Part shown: in pieces, positions 10,386-21,618 of the stretch
Layout: each line of letters begins with the position of its first letter
Position numbering within the stretch: the first letter of the stretch is position 1
From: Dactylorhiza incarnata
Lineage: Eukaryota; Streptophyta; Magnoliopsida; Asparagales; Orchidaceae
Direction of reading: 5' to 3'
Length of the DNA: 64,000 nt
Assembly (NCBI GenBank): GCA_033032865.1
Contig: JAWHQI010000099.1
Location: 4,081,501 to 4,145,500 of the forward strand
Notes under the pieces: model-generated
The model's database searches: none
Seen by the model: only the letters and a program-made list of their open reading frames with translations
What the model was told of the DNA's origin: nothing
Position numbers and translations under genes: made by a program

Positions 10386-11860
10386 TGTTGGAACCTTAGT
10401 TTTTTATTTGAGTCGTGATCCATATTTACATTCATTCTGTGATCGATCAAATCCCATTAAGATAGAAGGATGAGAAAAATATATATATATATATAATATA
10501 CAGGAGAAAATAATATATATATATATAAATAATACAAGTTCCCTGCGTTCGACAAACGGCTCTCTGCGTTCGACGAACGGCGCTCTGCGGTCGACGAATT
10601 ATATTCATTCTGCGGTAGACGAAATCCATCCTGTCTCAGCGGTCGACGAAATCCAGCCCATCTCAGCAGGCGACGAAAAGCTGCGTTCGACGATCTCAAG
10701 TCTGCGTTCGATGAATCTTCAACAGAAGCTCAGAACGACGAACTAAATGATCAGATCGACGAACTTCAAGCTCAGATCGACGAATTCTTATCTGCTTTTA
10801 TAATATCTCATTTCTTAGCTCGGCTAATATTATTATATCTAATAAAGAAATATTTTGATTAAATTCTATTTATATATTAATGCCCTTTCTTCATTTGTAT
10901 AAATTAATAATATAGCCGTTGCAGCGCAATAAATATTATAGCTGTTACAGAATCAATAAATATTATAGTCGTTGCAGAAAAGCTAAAGACGGCAATTTAT
11001 CTTCTCGAGGAATCTAGGAAATTAAAGAGATGTTATCTCTTTCCTTTTGTCGGGAAAAGAATTAAAATAGCTCCAGAATAAATATACAAGGAGAAGTACA
11101 GAGAAGAAATAGAAGGAGGCTGAACCAGAACAGGAAGAAGGAAATATACTGAAATGTAGAGAAGCAAAAAGAAGCAGCACATATACAGAGTTCTTGATAA
11201 GAACAACATATTTTATTTATCTTCTTTTTGCTAACTCTTCTCTGTAGAACATCTTCATCCTGAGACACCAATCAAGATCACTTGCTCAGGATCAAAACTG
11301 CAGAAGAAGAAAAGGAGTTATTACAATCAAGTGAAGAATCTTCCTCAACACTAATCAAGTCAGGGAAGCTCCTCTTCAACATCATCAAGATCCACTCTCA
11401 ACAACACCATCTGGATCTCTAGAGTCTTCTTAGAAAGAGAAGAACAATATATTTTCTGTTTTCTTTTACCTATATAAAGGGTTATAACTCCCTTCAAAAG
11501 TTACAGCCATTGGTGGCAGGGAACCTGATCAAAAACCTGTAGTTGGGTTAGAGCACCTGATCAAAAGCTCACTTGGTGTGTGGACACCTGATCAAAACTC
11601 TCTTGGTGGCTGGGCACCTGATCAAAAACCTGTAGTGGATTCCTACCAAGTGTGGTAGAAGAGTAGACGTACCCAGGTTTAGTGGGGAACTACTATATTT
11701 CTTTGTGTCGTCTGTAATGCTTGTCTATTTTCTGTGATGTGCTGATATCTGTGATTTGTTTTTGTTTGTTTTTCCTAACTCACTTAACTACACATATTTA
11801 TATATCACTATTTTGAAATAACCCAAAAAGTTTTAATTTAAGAACTAACCTTCACTTTCA
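10386..11860 (+). repeat. Left arm of the palindrome: LTR in plus orientation
   Basis: Starts TGTTGGAACCTTAG and ends CTTCACTTTCA next to a Copia primer-binding site. A TATA box, TATATAAA, lies at 11471-11478. At 10545-10790 there are about a dozen dispersed TCGACGAA words. Just downstream of the TATA box are four repeats of the type CACCTGATCAAAA (about 11525-11635). Confidence 0.88.
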
Positions 11861-11959
11861 ATTGGTATCAAAGCGAGGTTGATTATATCAATCACTCCCA
11901 AACAAAGAGAAGAACAACATATTTTTTCCCTTCCCATCTTGTAAAGGGTTATAACCAAT
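11861..11959 (+). other. Palindrome spacer with Copia primer-binding site
   Basis: TGGTATCAAAGCGAGG at 11863-11878 is a plant Copia primer site in plus orientation. The second half (AAAGAGAAGAACAACATATT, then AAGGGTTATAAC) resembles a stretch of the LTR around 11440-11490, as if LTR sequence had been copied into the spacer before the inverted arm begins. Confidence 0.75.
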
Positions 11960-12826
11960 TGAAAGCGAAGGTTAGTTCTTAAATTAAAACTTTTTGGGTT
12001 ATTTCAAAATAGTGATATATAAATATGTGTAGTTAAGTGAGTTATGAAAAACAAACAAAAACAAATCACAGATATCAGCACATCACAGAAAATAGACAAG
12101 CATTACAAACAACACAAAGAAATATTGTAGTTCCCCACTAAACCTGGGTACGTCTACTCTTCTACCACACTTGGTAGGAATCCACTACAGGTTTTTGATC
12201 AGGTGTCCTGCCACCAAGGGAGTTTTGATCAGGTGTCCACACACCAAGTGAGCTTTTGATCAGGTGCTCTAACCCAACTATAGGTTTTTGATCAGGTGCC
12301 CTGCCACCAATGGTTGTAACTTTTAAAGGGAGTTATAACCCTTTATACAGGTAAATGAAAATAGAAAATATATTGTTCTTGTCTTTCTAAGAAGACTCTA
12401 GAGATCCAGATGGTGTTGTTGAGAGTGGATCTTGATGATGTTGAAGAGGAGCTCCCCTGACTTGATTAGTGTTGAGGAAGCTTCTTCACTTGATTGTAAT
12501 AACTCTTTTTCTTCTTCTGCAGTTTTGATCCTGAGCAAGTGATCTTGATTGGTGTCTCAGGATGAAGATGTTCTGCAGAGAAGAGTTAGCAAAAAGAAGA
12601 TAAATAAAATATGTTGTTCTTATCAAGAACTCTGTATATGTGCTGCTTCTTTTTGCTTCTCGGTATTTCAGTATATTTCCTTCTTCCTGTTCTGGTTCAG
12701 CCTCCTTCTATTTCTTCTCTGTACTTCTCCTTGTATATTTATTCTGGAGTTGTTTTAATTCTTTTCCAGACAAAAGGAAAGAGATAACATCTCTTTAATT
12801 TCCTAGATTCCTCGAGAAGATAAATT
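11960..12826 (-). repeat. Right arm of the palindrome, segment 1 (inverted LTR)
   Basis: Reverse complement of the left arm from its 3' end inward, for example the inverted CTGATCAAAA repeats at about 12190-12300. It ends at the AAATT target duplication of Copia-2 and resumes at 19246. Confidence 0.88.
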
Positions 12827-14011
12827 TGTTAAAATTTTTGATTTGAATCGTTTAGGAGTAAGCAGGAGTTGCATCAACTGAGTTATAGCGAAACAACCAC
12901 AATGTCACACAGCAACACATGAAACTTTATTGAAGCACAAACTTTATTTACAGTGCAAGGTATACATGGCGAGACATGATTCATAAGAATCACGGAGGCG
13001 AGAAGAACAAAACACACCAAAACAAATCTGGCAGCTAGACAAGCTGAGACCGCACAGACCGCTCGACTCCAGAGATCGCCCGACTTGACCTGAGACCGTG
13101 CGAACAGAAAACAGATTGACCGCCTGCACTGCAAGACCGCCACCTCGGACCGCACGAACTGGAGCTTTATTGGAATGAAGAACTGAAGCTGTCGCCAGAC
13201 CGCAACTCAGATTGCCTAACCGCTGAAGGTCTCCTGATCGCTAAGCTCGCTGCGAACAACACAAGAATGAACATAAACCAGTTCGCAGACAGACCGCTGC
13301 CGAACTATTTTTTCAAGCCGCTGGGAATCACCAATGAAGGAGACCGCAACCTGCTGACCGCAAACCTGCGAACACAACAAACAGTCAACTCGCTTCCGAG
13401 ACCGCCCGACATCAATGTTGAGACCGCATGAATTAACCCAGGCTCAGTTCTTACATTTCTCGTTAGGAATGATGGGCCCTGCACCTCTATTTATAGGCGG
13501 GTAGACGGATGTCGTCACCGCACAAGAGAGGTACAAACACCACCCGTCAGATCGCCAGCGGTCTCACAAGGTAGACTGCACGATCACACAACTTGGACGA
13601 CCATCCGACCAAGACCGCAGATCAGCAAGCAGACCGTGCACAAGTCGCGCGAACACGAGACCGCGCACAAGCCACACAGACACAAAGGTACTCCTCCCTT
13701 AGACCACCAGGAGCAAACCAGGAATCATCTGGCCGACTTCAGACAAGTCGCCAGATCGCCAGCACAGACCCCCGGATAGGCGGTCACATAAGAACAGATC
13801 GCCCGGTCTTCCAACAAAGAAGACAGGCAAACCAGCAGACCAACTCGGGAACAGACCGCAACAATCAAGAACAGATCGGCAGAACCAGCAATCCGCCAGA
13901 ACAGATCGGCAGAGTCAGACCGGCAGAATATAAACACAGACCGCGCGGTCTCGACGGTCATACAAAAACAGACCGCCCGGTCACCTCCACTTCACTTCAA
14001 CAATTTCAACA
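12827..14011 (-). repeat. Copia-2 3' LTR
   Basis: Plus strand TGTTAAAATTTTTG...CAATTTCAACA. Minus-strand TATAAATA box at 13488-13495. U3 (about 13550-14000) is packed with GACCGC and GGTC words, including GACCGCCCGGTC palindromes. Confidence 0.92.
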
Positions 14012-17000
14012 CTCCCCCTTGAAGTGGGAAGTGGAGACTAGCCCGAGTAAATTCCGCAACCGTGTAAACGGTCCCTTCGCCAGCGGCTTTGTGAAGATGT
14101 CTGCGACATTGTCCGCACTCCGAACATGCTCGACCAAAAGAGATCCTCCCAACACCTTTTCACGAATGAAATGGTGCTCAATCTCAATATGTTTGGTCCT
14201 CGCGTGACAGACTGGATTATTAACCAGCTTGAGAGCACTCTCATTGTCCCCGCGTAGCATAGTGGGACCTCGAACCTCCTCATGAACGTCCTCCGCCAAC
14301 CTCCTGAGTCAAACAGCTTCCTGAGCTGCCAAGGCCGAAGCCTTGTATTCCGCTTCTATGGTAGATACGAACACCGAGTCCTGCTTTTTGCTGCACCAAG
14401 AGATAGCTGTGGGGCCCGTCATAAAGACATAACTAGACGTTGATCTCCGATCATCCACGTCTCCCCCGTAGTCAGCATCCATGTATCCATGCAGCTCCAA
14501 TCTTGACCCTCTCCTAAATAGGAGACCCAAATCAGAGGTCGACTTCACATATTTTAGAATACCTTTTGCCGCTAGAAGATGAGGCTTCCGTGGCTCCGCC
14601 ATGTACCGACTCACTTTGCCAACTGCATAAGCAATATCAGGCCTCGTGATGGTCAAGTAAATCAAGCTCCCAACCAGAGCTCGGAACACCAACGGATCAG
14701 ATAGAACTCTTCCCTCATCCTTTCGAAGTTTATGATGTTGTTCCAGAGGTATAGAGCTGCTCTTCCCTTCTTCCATGCCAAATCATTGAACGATCCGCTC
14801 TGCATATCCAGCCTGAGAAACGAGCACTCCGCTCTCCCGCCGCTGAACCTCCAGTCCATGGAAATGGTGAAGCTCACCCAGATCCTTCATCTCGAACCTG
14901 ATAGCAAGCTCAGCTCTCAGCCTTGCTACCGCCTCCTTCGAGTTCCCAGTGACAATCATGTCATCCACATACAGCAGAACGATAACCCAAAGCGCCCCCT
15001 CCTTCTTAACGAACAAGCTAGAATCAGAGTCTGAAGCAAAGAACCCGCAGAATAGAAGATACTCCGCGATCTTTCCATACCACGCCCGTGGTGCTTGATT
15101 CAACCCATATAGGGCCTTCTTCAATTTGCAGACGTAGTCCGGATGATCCTCTGAGATGAACCCCGGCGGGTGGATCATGAAGATATCCTTGTCAATCTCT
15201 CCGTATAAGAAAGCATTCTTCACATCGAGCTGCCAAATCTCCCATCCACAAGATGCCGCCAAAGCAATAACAAATCGGACCGAAGTCATCTTTGCCACTG
15301 GACTAAACGTCTCATCATAATCTTCACCATACTGCTGTGAGAAGCCGCGAGCTACAAGGCGAGCCTTGTATTGCTCGATCGTACTGTCAGCTTTCTTCTT
15401 GAGTTTATAAACCCATTTGCATGTCACAGGGGTAATGCCCTTGGGCCTGGGCACTAGAGACCAAGTCTCATTCTTCTTGAGATCATCCATCTCCTCTTGC
15501 ATAGCAATATCCCACTGCTTCACGCCTTTGGCTTTCTCAAAGCTCGACGACTCCCTTTCATCCAAGGGACCAGCGAAGAAACATGAGACGAAGCTCACCA
15601 TGTTTTCTCCTGTATATCGATCTGGTGGCTTGATAGTCCTCTTCGACCTTCTAAGAGGTTGCACCTGACTAACCACCTCCTTAGAAGCTTCTTCTGTGCA
15701 AGCTCCTCTTCCAGACAAACTTAGAGCATCGCTCCCCCTTCTTCCAGAACCTGAAGCTTCCATCTCAGAGCTTGACACAGCTAGAGCTCCTGGTGAAACA
15801 GGCAACTCCACTTAAAGACTTCCCGCAGCTTTCCCTTCCCTGCTTTATCAACCCTGCTCTCCCATAGTTCAACTCCTGAACTCCCCTTGTAGGAAGTCAC
15901 TTCATCGAACACCACATCCCGAGATACCACTGATCTCCGTGTCTCATGATCCATGCATCTCCATCCTTTCTTCCGCTATTCATACCCAACAAAGACTAGC
16001 TTCCTTGCTTTCGCATCTAGCTTTATCCGAAGAGCATCAGGAATATGCACATAGCAGGTTGACCCGAACCCTCGAAGGTGTGCAACACTCGCCTTCTCCT
16101 TGAACATCAGTTCGTGAGGGGTCTTCATGTTGATAGGACTTAGAGGCATCCTGTTGATGACGTAAGCTGCACAAGACATTCCCTCCACCCAGAAGGACTT
16201 TAGGATACTCTTGGCATGAAGCCAGCATTTGCAGGTTTCCATCAGATGACGGATCTTCCTCTCCGCAACGCCACTTTGCTGTGGAATATGGGCACAAGTG
16301 AGCTCTCTCCGAACGCCGTGCTTTCTGCAAAAACTTGAGAACTCACCAGAGGTGAACTCCCCACCATTGTCAGTTCTCAATTTTTTCACCCGCAGGCCTA
16401 ACCGACCTTCCACCAGCTCCTTGAACTCCACGAATTTCACAAAGGCTTCCGACTTCTCTTTCAGAAAATACACCTAGACATATCTGGTGTAATCGTCAAT
16501 CAACACCAACATATATTTGTTGCCTCCAAGGCTTGGGGTGGCAGTCGGTCCCATCAAATCACTGTGAATGCACTCCAACGGCGCTTTGCATCTTGTTTGT
16601 GATTTATCAAATGGAAGTCGATGAGACTTACCAAACTGACATCCAGCACAAACATGACCGTCTCCAAAAGAGGACAAGCTAGGAAAGCCCTTGACAAGGC
16701 TCCTTACCGCCATAGCCTTCAATTCGTCCATGCCAACATGCCCCAACCTTTCATGCCAGATAGCCGTGCTATCGTTGGTCTTCATCTTATCAACATAGGT
16801 ACTTGTCGATAACACGAACAAGTCCTTTACCCGCTTTCCAACATGGATAACATCTCCCCTTATATCTGGTTGAGTTTTAAGAAACTTCACTTCTGTTGGG
16901 CCAAACAGAACGTGATAACCAACATCGACCGCATTGGTCACAGAGAAGAGATTCTTCTTCATACCAGGCACGTGATAAACACTCCTCAAAGTGAGTGGAC

Positions 17001-17199
17001 CCTTATCACTGCTCAGGGAGACAACACCTTTTTGTCCTACTGCATGAACAGAATTATCATCCGTAATGATATCATCGTTACCTGAGTAAGGCGCCAAAGA
17101 AGAGAACTTTGATTCATCCCAGGTGAGATGATGTCCACACCCTGAATCAACAATCCAATCTTCTTCGAAGTTGATGGCAGCCAAGGCCTTAACGGGCAA
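14006..17199 (-). pseudogene. pol: Copia-2 pol: protease-integrase-reverse transcriptase-RNase H, disabled
   Basis: From the 5' end: protease active site WIVDSGCGHHLT (about 17150). Integrase has a zinc-binding H/C cluster (WHERLGHVG to CAGCQFGK) and the catalytic pieces SDLMGP, TDNGGEF and PQQSGVAERK. Reverse transcriptase spans 15811-14783 (KTDSTIEQYKARLVARG-like entry, LDVKNAFLYGEI, LLYVDDMIVTG with the catalytic YVDD). RNase H has DADYGGD and STIEAEYKA. In-frame stops lie at 16474-16476, 14783-14785 and just before 14306, and there is a frameshift between 15976 and 15811. The last codons run six bases into the 3' LTR. Confidence 0.9.
14012..14020 (-). other. Copia-2 polypurine tract
   Basis: AAGGGGGAG on the minus strand, immediately next to the 3' LTR boundary at 14011. 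Confidence 0.85.
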
Positions 17200-17997
17200 T
17201 CCTTCTTGAAGTGGCCGGTCTTATTGCACCTAAAGCACCTTGGTCCCTCTCCCTTCTTCTTCACATCAGACTTAGAAGCATAACCTCTATCCTGCTGACA
17301 TGAAATAAAGGGTCCATCCTGACCTGGCTTCTTCTTCTCCCACTTCTTCTTCTTCTTCCCAGAGAACAACACATCACTATCTCCCCCAGAGATAGAAGTC
17401 CCCGCCATATGTCTTGCCAAACTTTTCTGCGATGCAAGTAAGTTCTCCAGCTCCAACAGAGATGGTTGATTTGCCCAACCTTGAACTGAAGTCACAAAGG
17501 CAAGATACTCCTTCCGCAACCCGCGGATGATATGCCTCTTCAGTTTTGCCTCCGAGATGGGCTCATCAGGGTCCAATGCAGAAATCTCTGCTGTGAGGTT
17601 CTTCATCTTGAGAAAGAAGGTAGAAATAGAAAGATCGCCTTGAGAGGTTCGCCAACTCATTTTCAAGAAACTGTAGCCGAGCTACATTCTTCTTATTAAA
17701 CAGCCTGTCCAAGGACGTTCAAATCTCAGCAGCAGATTTACATCCAATGATGTGATCAAACAGCTCTGGTGAGATAGCCCTCTTGAGTGTGAACTCTGCT
17801 TTAGCATTAGTCCTCCTCCAAAGTCTCACCTCTGCCATATTATCTCCTGCTAGAAACACCTCTTGTCTGTCTTCTCCTCCAACTATCTCCCATAGATCCT
17901 CGCCAAGTAAATAGCTCTCCATACACGACTTCCATTTCTTATAGTTAGTCGATGTGAGGAGTTTGATACCAAGCCCTCTTGCGTATCCACCTTCCAT
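17037..17997 (-). pseudogene. gag: Copia-2 gag, broken by frameshifts
   Basis: Starts MEGGYARGLGIKLL at 17997, about 90 bases after the primer-binding site. The N-terminal part (17997-17719) stops where the Copia-1 gag reads through. The remainder continues in 17666-17037 and ends in the zinc knuckle CFRCNKTGHFKKDC, after which the frame departs from pol near 17195. Comparison with the intact-looking Copia-1 gag indicates at least two disabling changes. Confidence 0.85.
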
Positions 17998-18074
17998 GAC
18001 AATCTATGTGGTCTCTTCTTCACAAAGACGATGGCAACTCAAGTTGAACACTGCTTATCCACTCCAACAACCTA

Positions 18075-18086
18075 GCTCTGATACCA
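18075..18086 (-). other. Copia-2 primer-binding site
   Basis: TGGTATCAGAGC on the minus strand, matching the initiator-Met tRNA type and directly abutting the 5' LTR. Confidence 0.9.
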
Positions 18087-19240
18087 TGTTAAAATTTTTG
18101 ATTTGAATCGTTTAGGAGTAAGCAGGAGTTGCATCAACTGAGTTATAGCCAAACAACCACAATGCCACACAGCAACACAAGAAACTTTATTGAATCACAA
18201 ACTTTATTTACAGTGCGAGGTATACATGGTGAGACATGATTCATAAGAATCACGGAGGCGAGAAGAACAAAACACAGTTAAACAAATCTGGCGGCTAGAC
18301 AAGCTGAGACCGCACAGACCGCTCGACACCAGAGATCACCCGGCTTGATCTGAGACCGCGCGAATAGAAAACAGACAGACCGCCTGCACTGCAAAACCGC
18401 CACCTCAGACCGCACGAACTGGAGCTTTATTGGAACGAAGAACTGAAGCTGTCGCCAGACCGCAACTCAGATCGCCTAACCACTGAAGGTCGCCTGATCG
18501 CTGAGCTCGATGCGAACAACACAAGAACGAACATAAACTAGTTCACAGACAGACCGCTGCCGAACTGTTTATTCAAGCCGCTGGGAATCACCAAGGAAGG
18601 AGACCGCAACCTGCTGACCGCAACCTGCTGACCGCAAACCTGCGAACACAATAAATAGTCAACTCGCTTCTGAGACCGCCCGACCTCAAAGTTGAGACCG
18701 CACGAATTAACCCAGACTCAGTTCTTACAGTTCTCGTTAGGAATGACGGGCCCTGCACCTCTATTTATAGGCGGGTAGACGGATGTCGTCGCCGCACAGG
18801 AGAGGTACAAACACCACCCGTCAGATCGCCAGCGGTCTCACAAGGCAGACCGCACGATCACACAACTTGGACGACCATCCGACCAAGACCGCAGATCAGC
18901 AAGCAGAGCGTGCACAAGTCGCGCGAACACGAGACCGCGCACAAGCCACGCGAACACAAAGGTACTCCTCCCTTAGACCACCAGGAGCAAACCAGGAACC
19001 ATCTGGCCGACTTCAGACAAGTTGCCAGATCGCCAGCACAGACCCCCGGACAGGCGGTCACATAAGAACAGACCGCCCGGTCGTCCAACAAAGAAGACAG
19101 GCAAACCAGCAGACCAACTCAGGAACAGACCGCAGCAATCAAGAACAGACCGGCAGAACCAGCAGTCTGCCAGAACAGATCGGCGGTCATACAAAAATAG
19201 ACCGCCCGGTCACCTCCACTTCACTTCAACAATTTCAACA
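18087..19240 (-). repeat. Copia-2 5' LTR
   Basis: Aligns with 12827-14011. It is about 30 bp shorter, through indels in the GACCGC-rich part, and has scattered substitutions, so the insertion is not recent. Confidence 0.92.
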
Positions 19241-19245
19241 AAATT

Positions 19246-19849
19246 GTCGTCTTTAGCTTTTCTGCAACGGCTATAATATTTATTGCTTCTGCAACCGCTA
19301 TAATATTTATTGCGCTGCAACGGCTATATTATTAATTTATACAAATGAAGAAAGGGCAGCAATATATAAATAGAATTTAATCAAAATATTGCTTTATCAG
19401 TTATAATAATATTAGCTGAGCTAAGAAATGAGATATTATAATAGCAGATAAGAATTTGTCGATCTGAGCTTGAAGTTCGTCGATCTGATCATTTAGTTTG
19501 TCGTTCTGAGCTTCTGTTGAAGATTCATAGAGTGCAGGCTTGAGATCGTCGAACGCAGCTTTTCGTCGACCGCTGAGACGGGCTGGATTTCGTCGACCAC
19601 TGAGAAGGGCTGGATTTTGTCGACCGCAGAATGAATATAATTCATCGACCGCAGAGCGCCATTCGTCGAACGCAGAGAGACGTTCGTCGAATGCAGGGAA
19701 ATTGTATTATTTATATATATATATTATTTTCTCCTGTATATTGTTTATATATATATTTTTCTCAGCCTTCTATCTTAATGGGATTTGATCGATCATAGAA
19801 TGAATGTAAATATGGATCACGACTCAAATCAAAAACTAAGGTTCCAACA
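19246..19849 (-). repeat. Right arm of the palindrome, segment 2
   Basis: Continues the inverted LTR across Copia-2. It contains the TCGACGAA block seen in the left arm, inverted, and ends AAGGTTCCAACA, the complement of the LTR start. Confidence 0.88.
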
Positions 19850-19903
19850 ATCTCCCCCTATTTGAGTTGGGATCCTAATCCAAATTAAGACTAGGTTCTA
19901 ACA
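19850..19903 (-). other. Palindrome right tail: polypurine tract plus LTR-start-like end
   Basis: On the minus strand the last bases before the LTR are CAAATAGGGGGAGAT, a Copia polypurine tract. The outer 35 bases (starting TGTTAGAACCTAG and reaching GGATCC) resemble the LTR's own first bases (TGTTGGAACCTTAG to TGATCC). The integrated end is therefore a diverged LTR-like terminus rather than the LTR itself. Confidence 0.7.
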
Positions 19904-21324
19904 AGGGGTTTTGATTTAGGTTCTCCTAGATTAGCAACAGTGAAAGAAAATGCGTGCCTAGAGTTCCGCTTCGCTTGTCGGGATGGAATGCAGGCTGTGA
20001 TGTCGTGCTTCGGTGAGCGGGTGGACGAGAAGGTTAATGGATGGATGTTTTGTAACCAGCGGAATGAGAGTCGTAGGCACCTCATCACAGAACGCGCAGC
20101 TAGCGATTGCTAGTGAGGCGCACTACAGAATGGTGGAGTGGATGGCGGACTGGGGCGCTACTCAGATCTCATAAACCACAACACATTTCACCGAAATGAA
20201 ATCACAATAACTTAAACACAGTTATGAACATCATCCGTAGGAAATTACATCATAGCATGAAGAAATCCTAAACTATTCATAAAAGGGAAAGAGGTCACCG
20301 AAGCTCGAACACTATGTTGAAGATTCGCGGCCAAAATCGCAGGGTTATCAAGCCTCGTACGTGCTAGGTCTTCAGTTGTGTCGGGGGTACAGAGGAGTTA
20401 TCACCTTCCTCTACTTTACCCATTTTCTTCGTGGTCTAGCTCCAGCTACTCTTGTTTGAGATCCCTTGAATGTAGCAGAAATCTTCCATCGATGGCGTTC
20501 TTGAGCTAGTAGATGATGGAGGAGGCCAGGAAGAGAGCTTTGGTGGAAGATTTGCAGGACAAAGGTTGTCGGAGATCCTCCTAGGTCAGGCGATAGTGGA
20601 GAGGTGAAAATGGGCGGAAATGGTGGGCTTGCACAGTTTTTCCCGCGGGTTCCTCCTCTTCTCAGCGGATTTCCTGCTTTAAATACTAAAACAACAAAAA
20701 TTTAGTCACGCACGGTCGAATGCACGACCGTGCGATTCCCGTGCGTTATTTAATGAAAAGCAATGCCTTGAGGAAGAAGCAGCAGCGCCCGTGCATTTTA
20801 CTCACGCACGGTCGAAGCTGCCCGTGCGTAAAAACGCACGACCAAATACAGATTGGCTAAAAACAGGAGAAACAAGCGATCGTGCGTTTCCTTCACGCAC
20901 GGGCAACTGCCCGTGCGTAAAAACGCACGAACAAAGTCAGATCACCATTTTGCTACCCAGAATAAGGCGCACGACCGCAGTCGTCCGTGCGTCAAGGAAA
21001 ACACACGACCGTGCGATATAAACGATCATGATTTCTTGGCAAAATGGGATGATCCAACCACCTGCAAGAACAGAAATCCAGTTGGGAATACACTTCTAGC
21101 ACCAATCAATCATAGAAAAATGATTGGGGAGCACCATGTGCTTACCCCCAACAACATGGAGTGCAAACGCACACCAAAGCGGGCCTAAATAGAGCGCAAA
21201 GCACGTAAGTGCGCGCAAGTGTGCATAAGAGAAATATAAGCAATAATAGCTCGAAACGGAGGTGCACAAGAGTGAAAACTAGCCCGGATGACTCCAGAAA
21301 AGTGTATATAAATGGGACTCATCA
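19904..21324 (-). repeat. GP-1 5' LTR, segment 2
   Basis: Starts with the duplicated AGGGG, aligns with about 5750-7170 and ends GGGACTCATCA before the TSD GTCAT. The GCACGACCGTGCG motif block is at about 20700-21020. Confidence 0.9.
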
Positions 21325-21364
21325 GTCATCAAATGTGTATAAAAAAATCTATTTTTTCTTGCAG

Positions 21365-21485
21365 ATTGTGTGGTGGATGCAAACAAGAAATAACATATGG
21401 TCATTATTTAAGCTGCATGGGAACATTATGGCATCCCTATTGTTTTTGCTGCTATTCTTGTGGTCAACCAATATGTGAATCTGAG
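21365..21485 (+). CDS. DA1-like LIM-domain gene, LIM exon 1 (first zinc module)
   Basis: DA1-family proteins are ubiquitin-dependent peptidases that restrict plant organ growth and carry a LIM zinc-binding domain. After a TTTTTTCTTGCAG acceptor the exon encodes LCGGCKQEITYGHYLSCMG and continues LWHPYCFCCYSCGQPICESE, matching the first zinc module of the DA1 LIM domain with all cysteines and the histidine in place. It ends at GAG/GTTATG, phase 0. GP-1 is inserted only 40 bases upstream of the acceptor, in the intron. The ubiquitin-interacting motifs upstream and the peptidase domain downstream were not found here. It may be a fragment or a gene with very long introns. Confidence 0.65.
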
Positions 21486-21618
21486 GTTATGAATTTGAAT
21501 GATTTTCTTTTTTCATGTTTACCTCGTGCTTATAAAAGCAATAATTCTTATCCAACAACATATTCAATGAAATAGTCTACACTTAACTTAGTAAGAAACT
21601 GAAGTATTATTATTTTAG

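Larger units (their letters stand above)
12827..19240 (-). mobile_element. Copia-2: complete Copia retrotransposon inserted in the palindrome arm
   Basis: The TSD AAATT is at 12822-12826 and 19241-19245. The LTRs are 12827-14011 and 18087-19240. The polypurine tract (minus strand AGGGGGAG) abuts the 3' LTR and the primer-binding site TGGTATCAGAGC abuts the 5' LTR. Domain order is gag, protease, integrase, reverse transcriptase, RNase H, the Copia order. All domains are present, but several stops and frameshifts make it inactive. Confidence 0.93.
10386..19903. mobile_element. Palindromic LTR element: two LTRs of one Copia family in head-to-head orientation
   Basis: The left arm is an LTR in plus orientation (10386-11860). 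A 99-bp spacer carries a primer-binding site. The right arm is the same LTR inverted (11960-12826 plus 19246-19849, split by Copia-2). A 54-bp tail with an inverted polypurine tract closes the element. AGGGG flanks the whole unit at 10381-10385 and 19904-19908, so it integrated as one piece. A normal element has LTRs in direct orientation with coding DNA between them; here they are inverted and nothing is encoded. The arms differ by scattered substitutions, which argues against an assembly foldback. It may derive from self-integration or template switching of a Copia cDNA; that origin is inference. Confidence 0.8.
5602..21324 (-). mobile_element. GP-1: gag-protease-only Gypsy LTR element, split by nested insertions
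   Basis: The 3' LTR is 5602-7170. The interior runs 7171-10232. The 5' LTR is 10233-10385 plus 19904-21324, split by the palindromic element. The TSD is GTCAT (5597-5601 and 21325-21329). The primer-binding site is of tRNA-Asp type. Reading 5' to 3' on the minus strand, the interior has gag, then aspartic protease, then about 760 bases without coding signal up to the polypurine tract. There is no room for reverse transcriptase or integrase. GP-2 (31260-38000) has the same architecture and similar proteins. Both genes are decayed, so this copy is old. Confidence 0.9.

Noticed and set aside
11062..12758. Two near-identical 69-codon frames, at 11062-11271 (minus) and 12549-12758 (plus)
   Set aside because: They are the same LTR stretch seen in both arms of the palindrome. 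There is no domain or start context; useful only as proof of the inverted repeat.
13593..19276. Gln/Arg/Thr-rich frames in the Copia-2 LTRs (13593-14207, 18783-19256)
   Set aside because: Products of the GACCGC-rich LTR repeats, antisense to the element.
10457..19788. Paired Arg/Ser-rich frames near 10457-10699 and 19540-19788
   Set aside because: Both are translations of the TCGACGAA motif block in the LTR arms, not genes.
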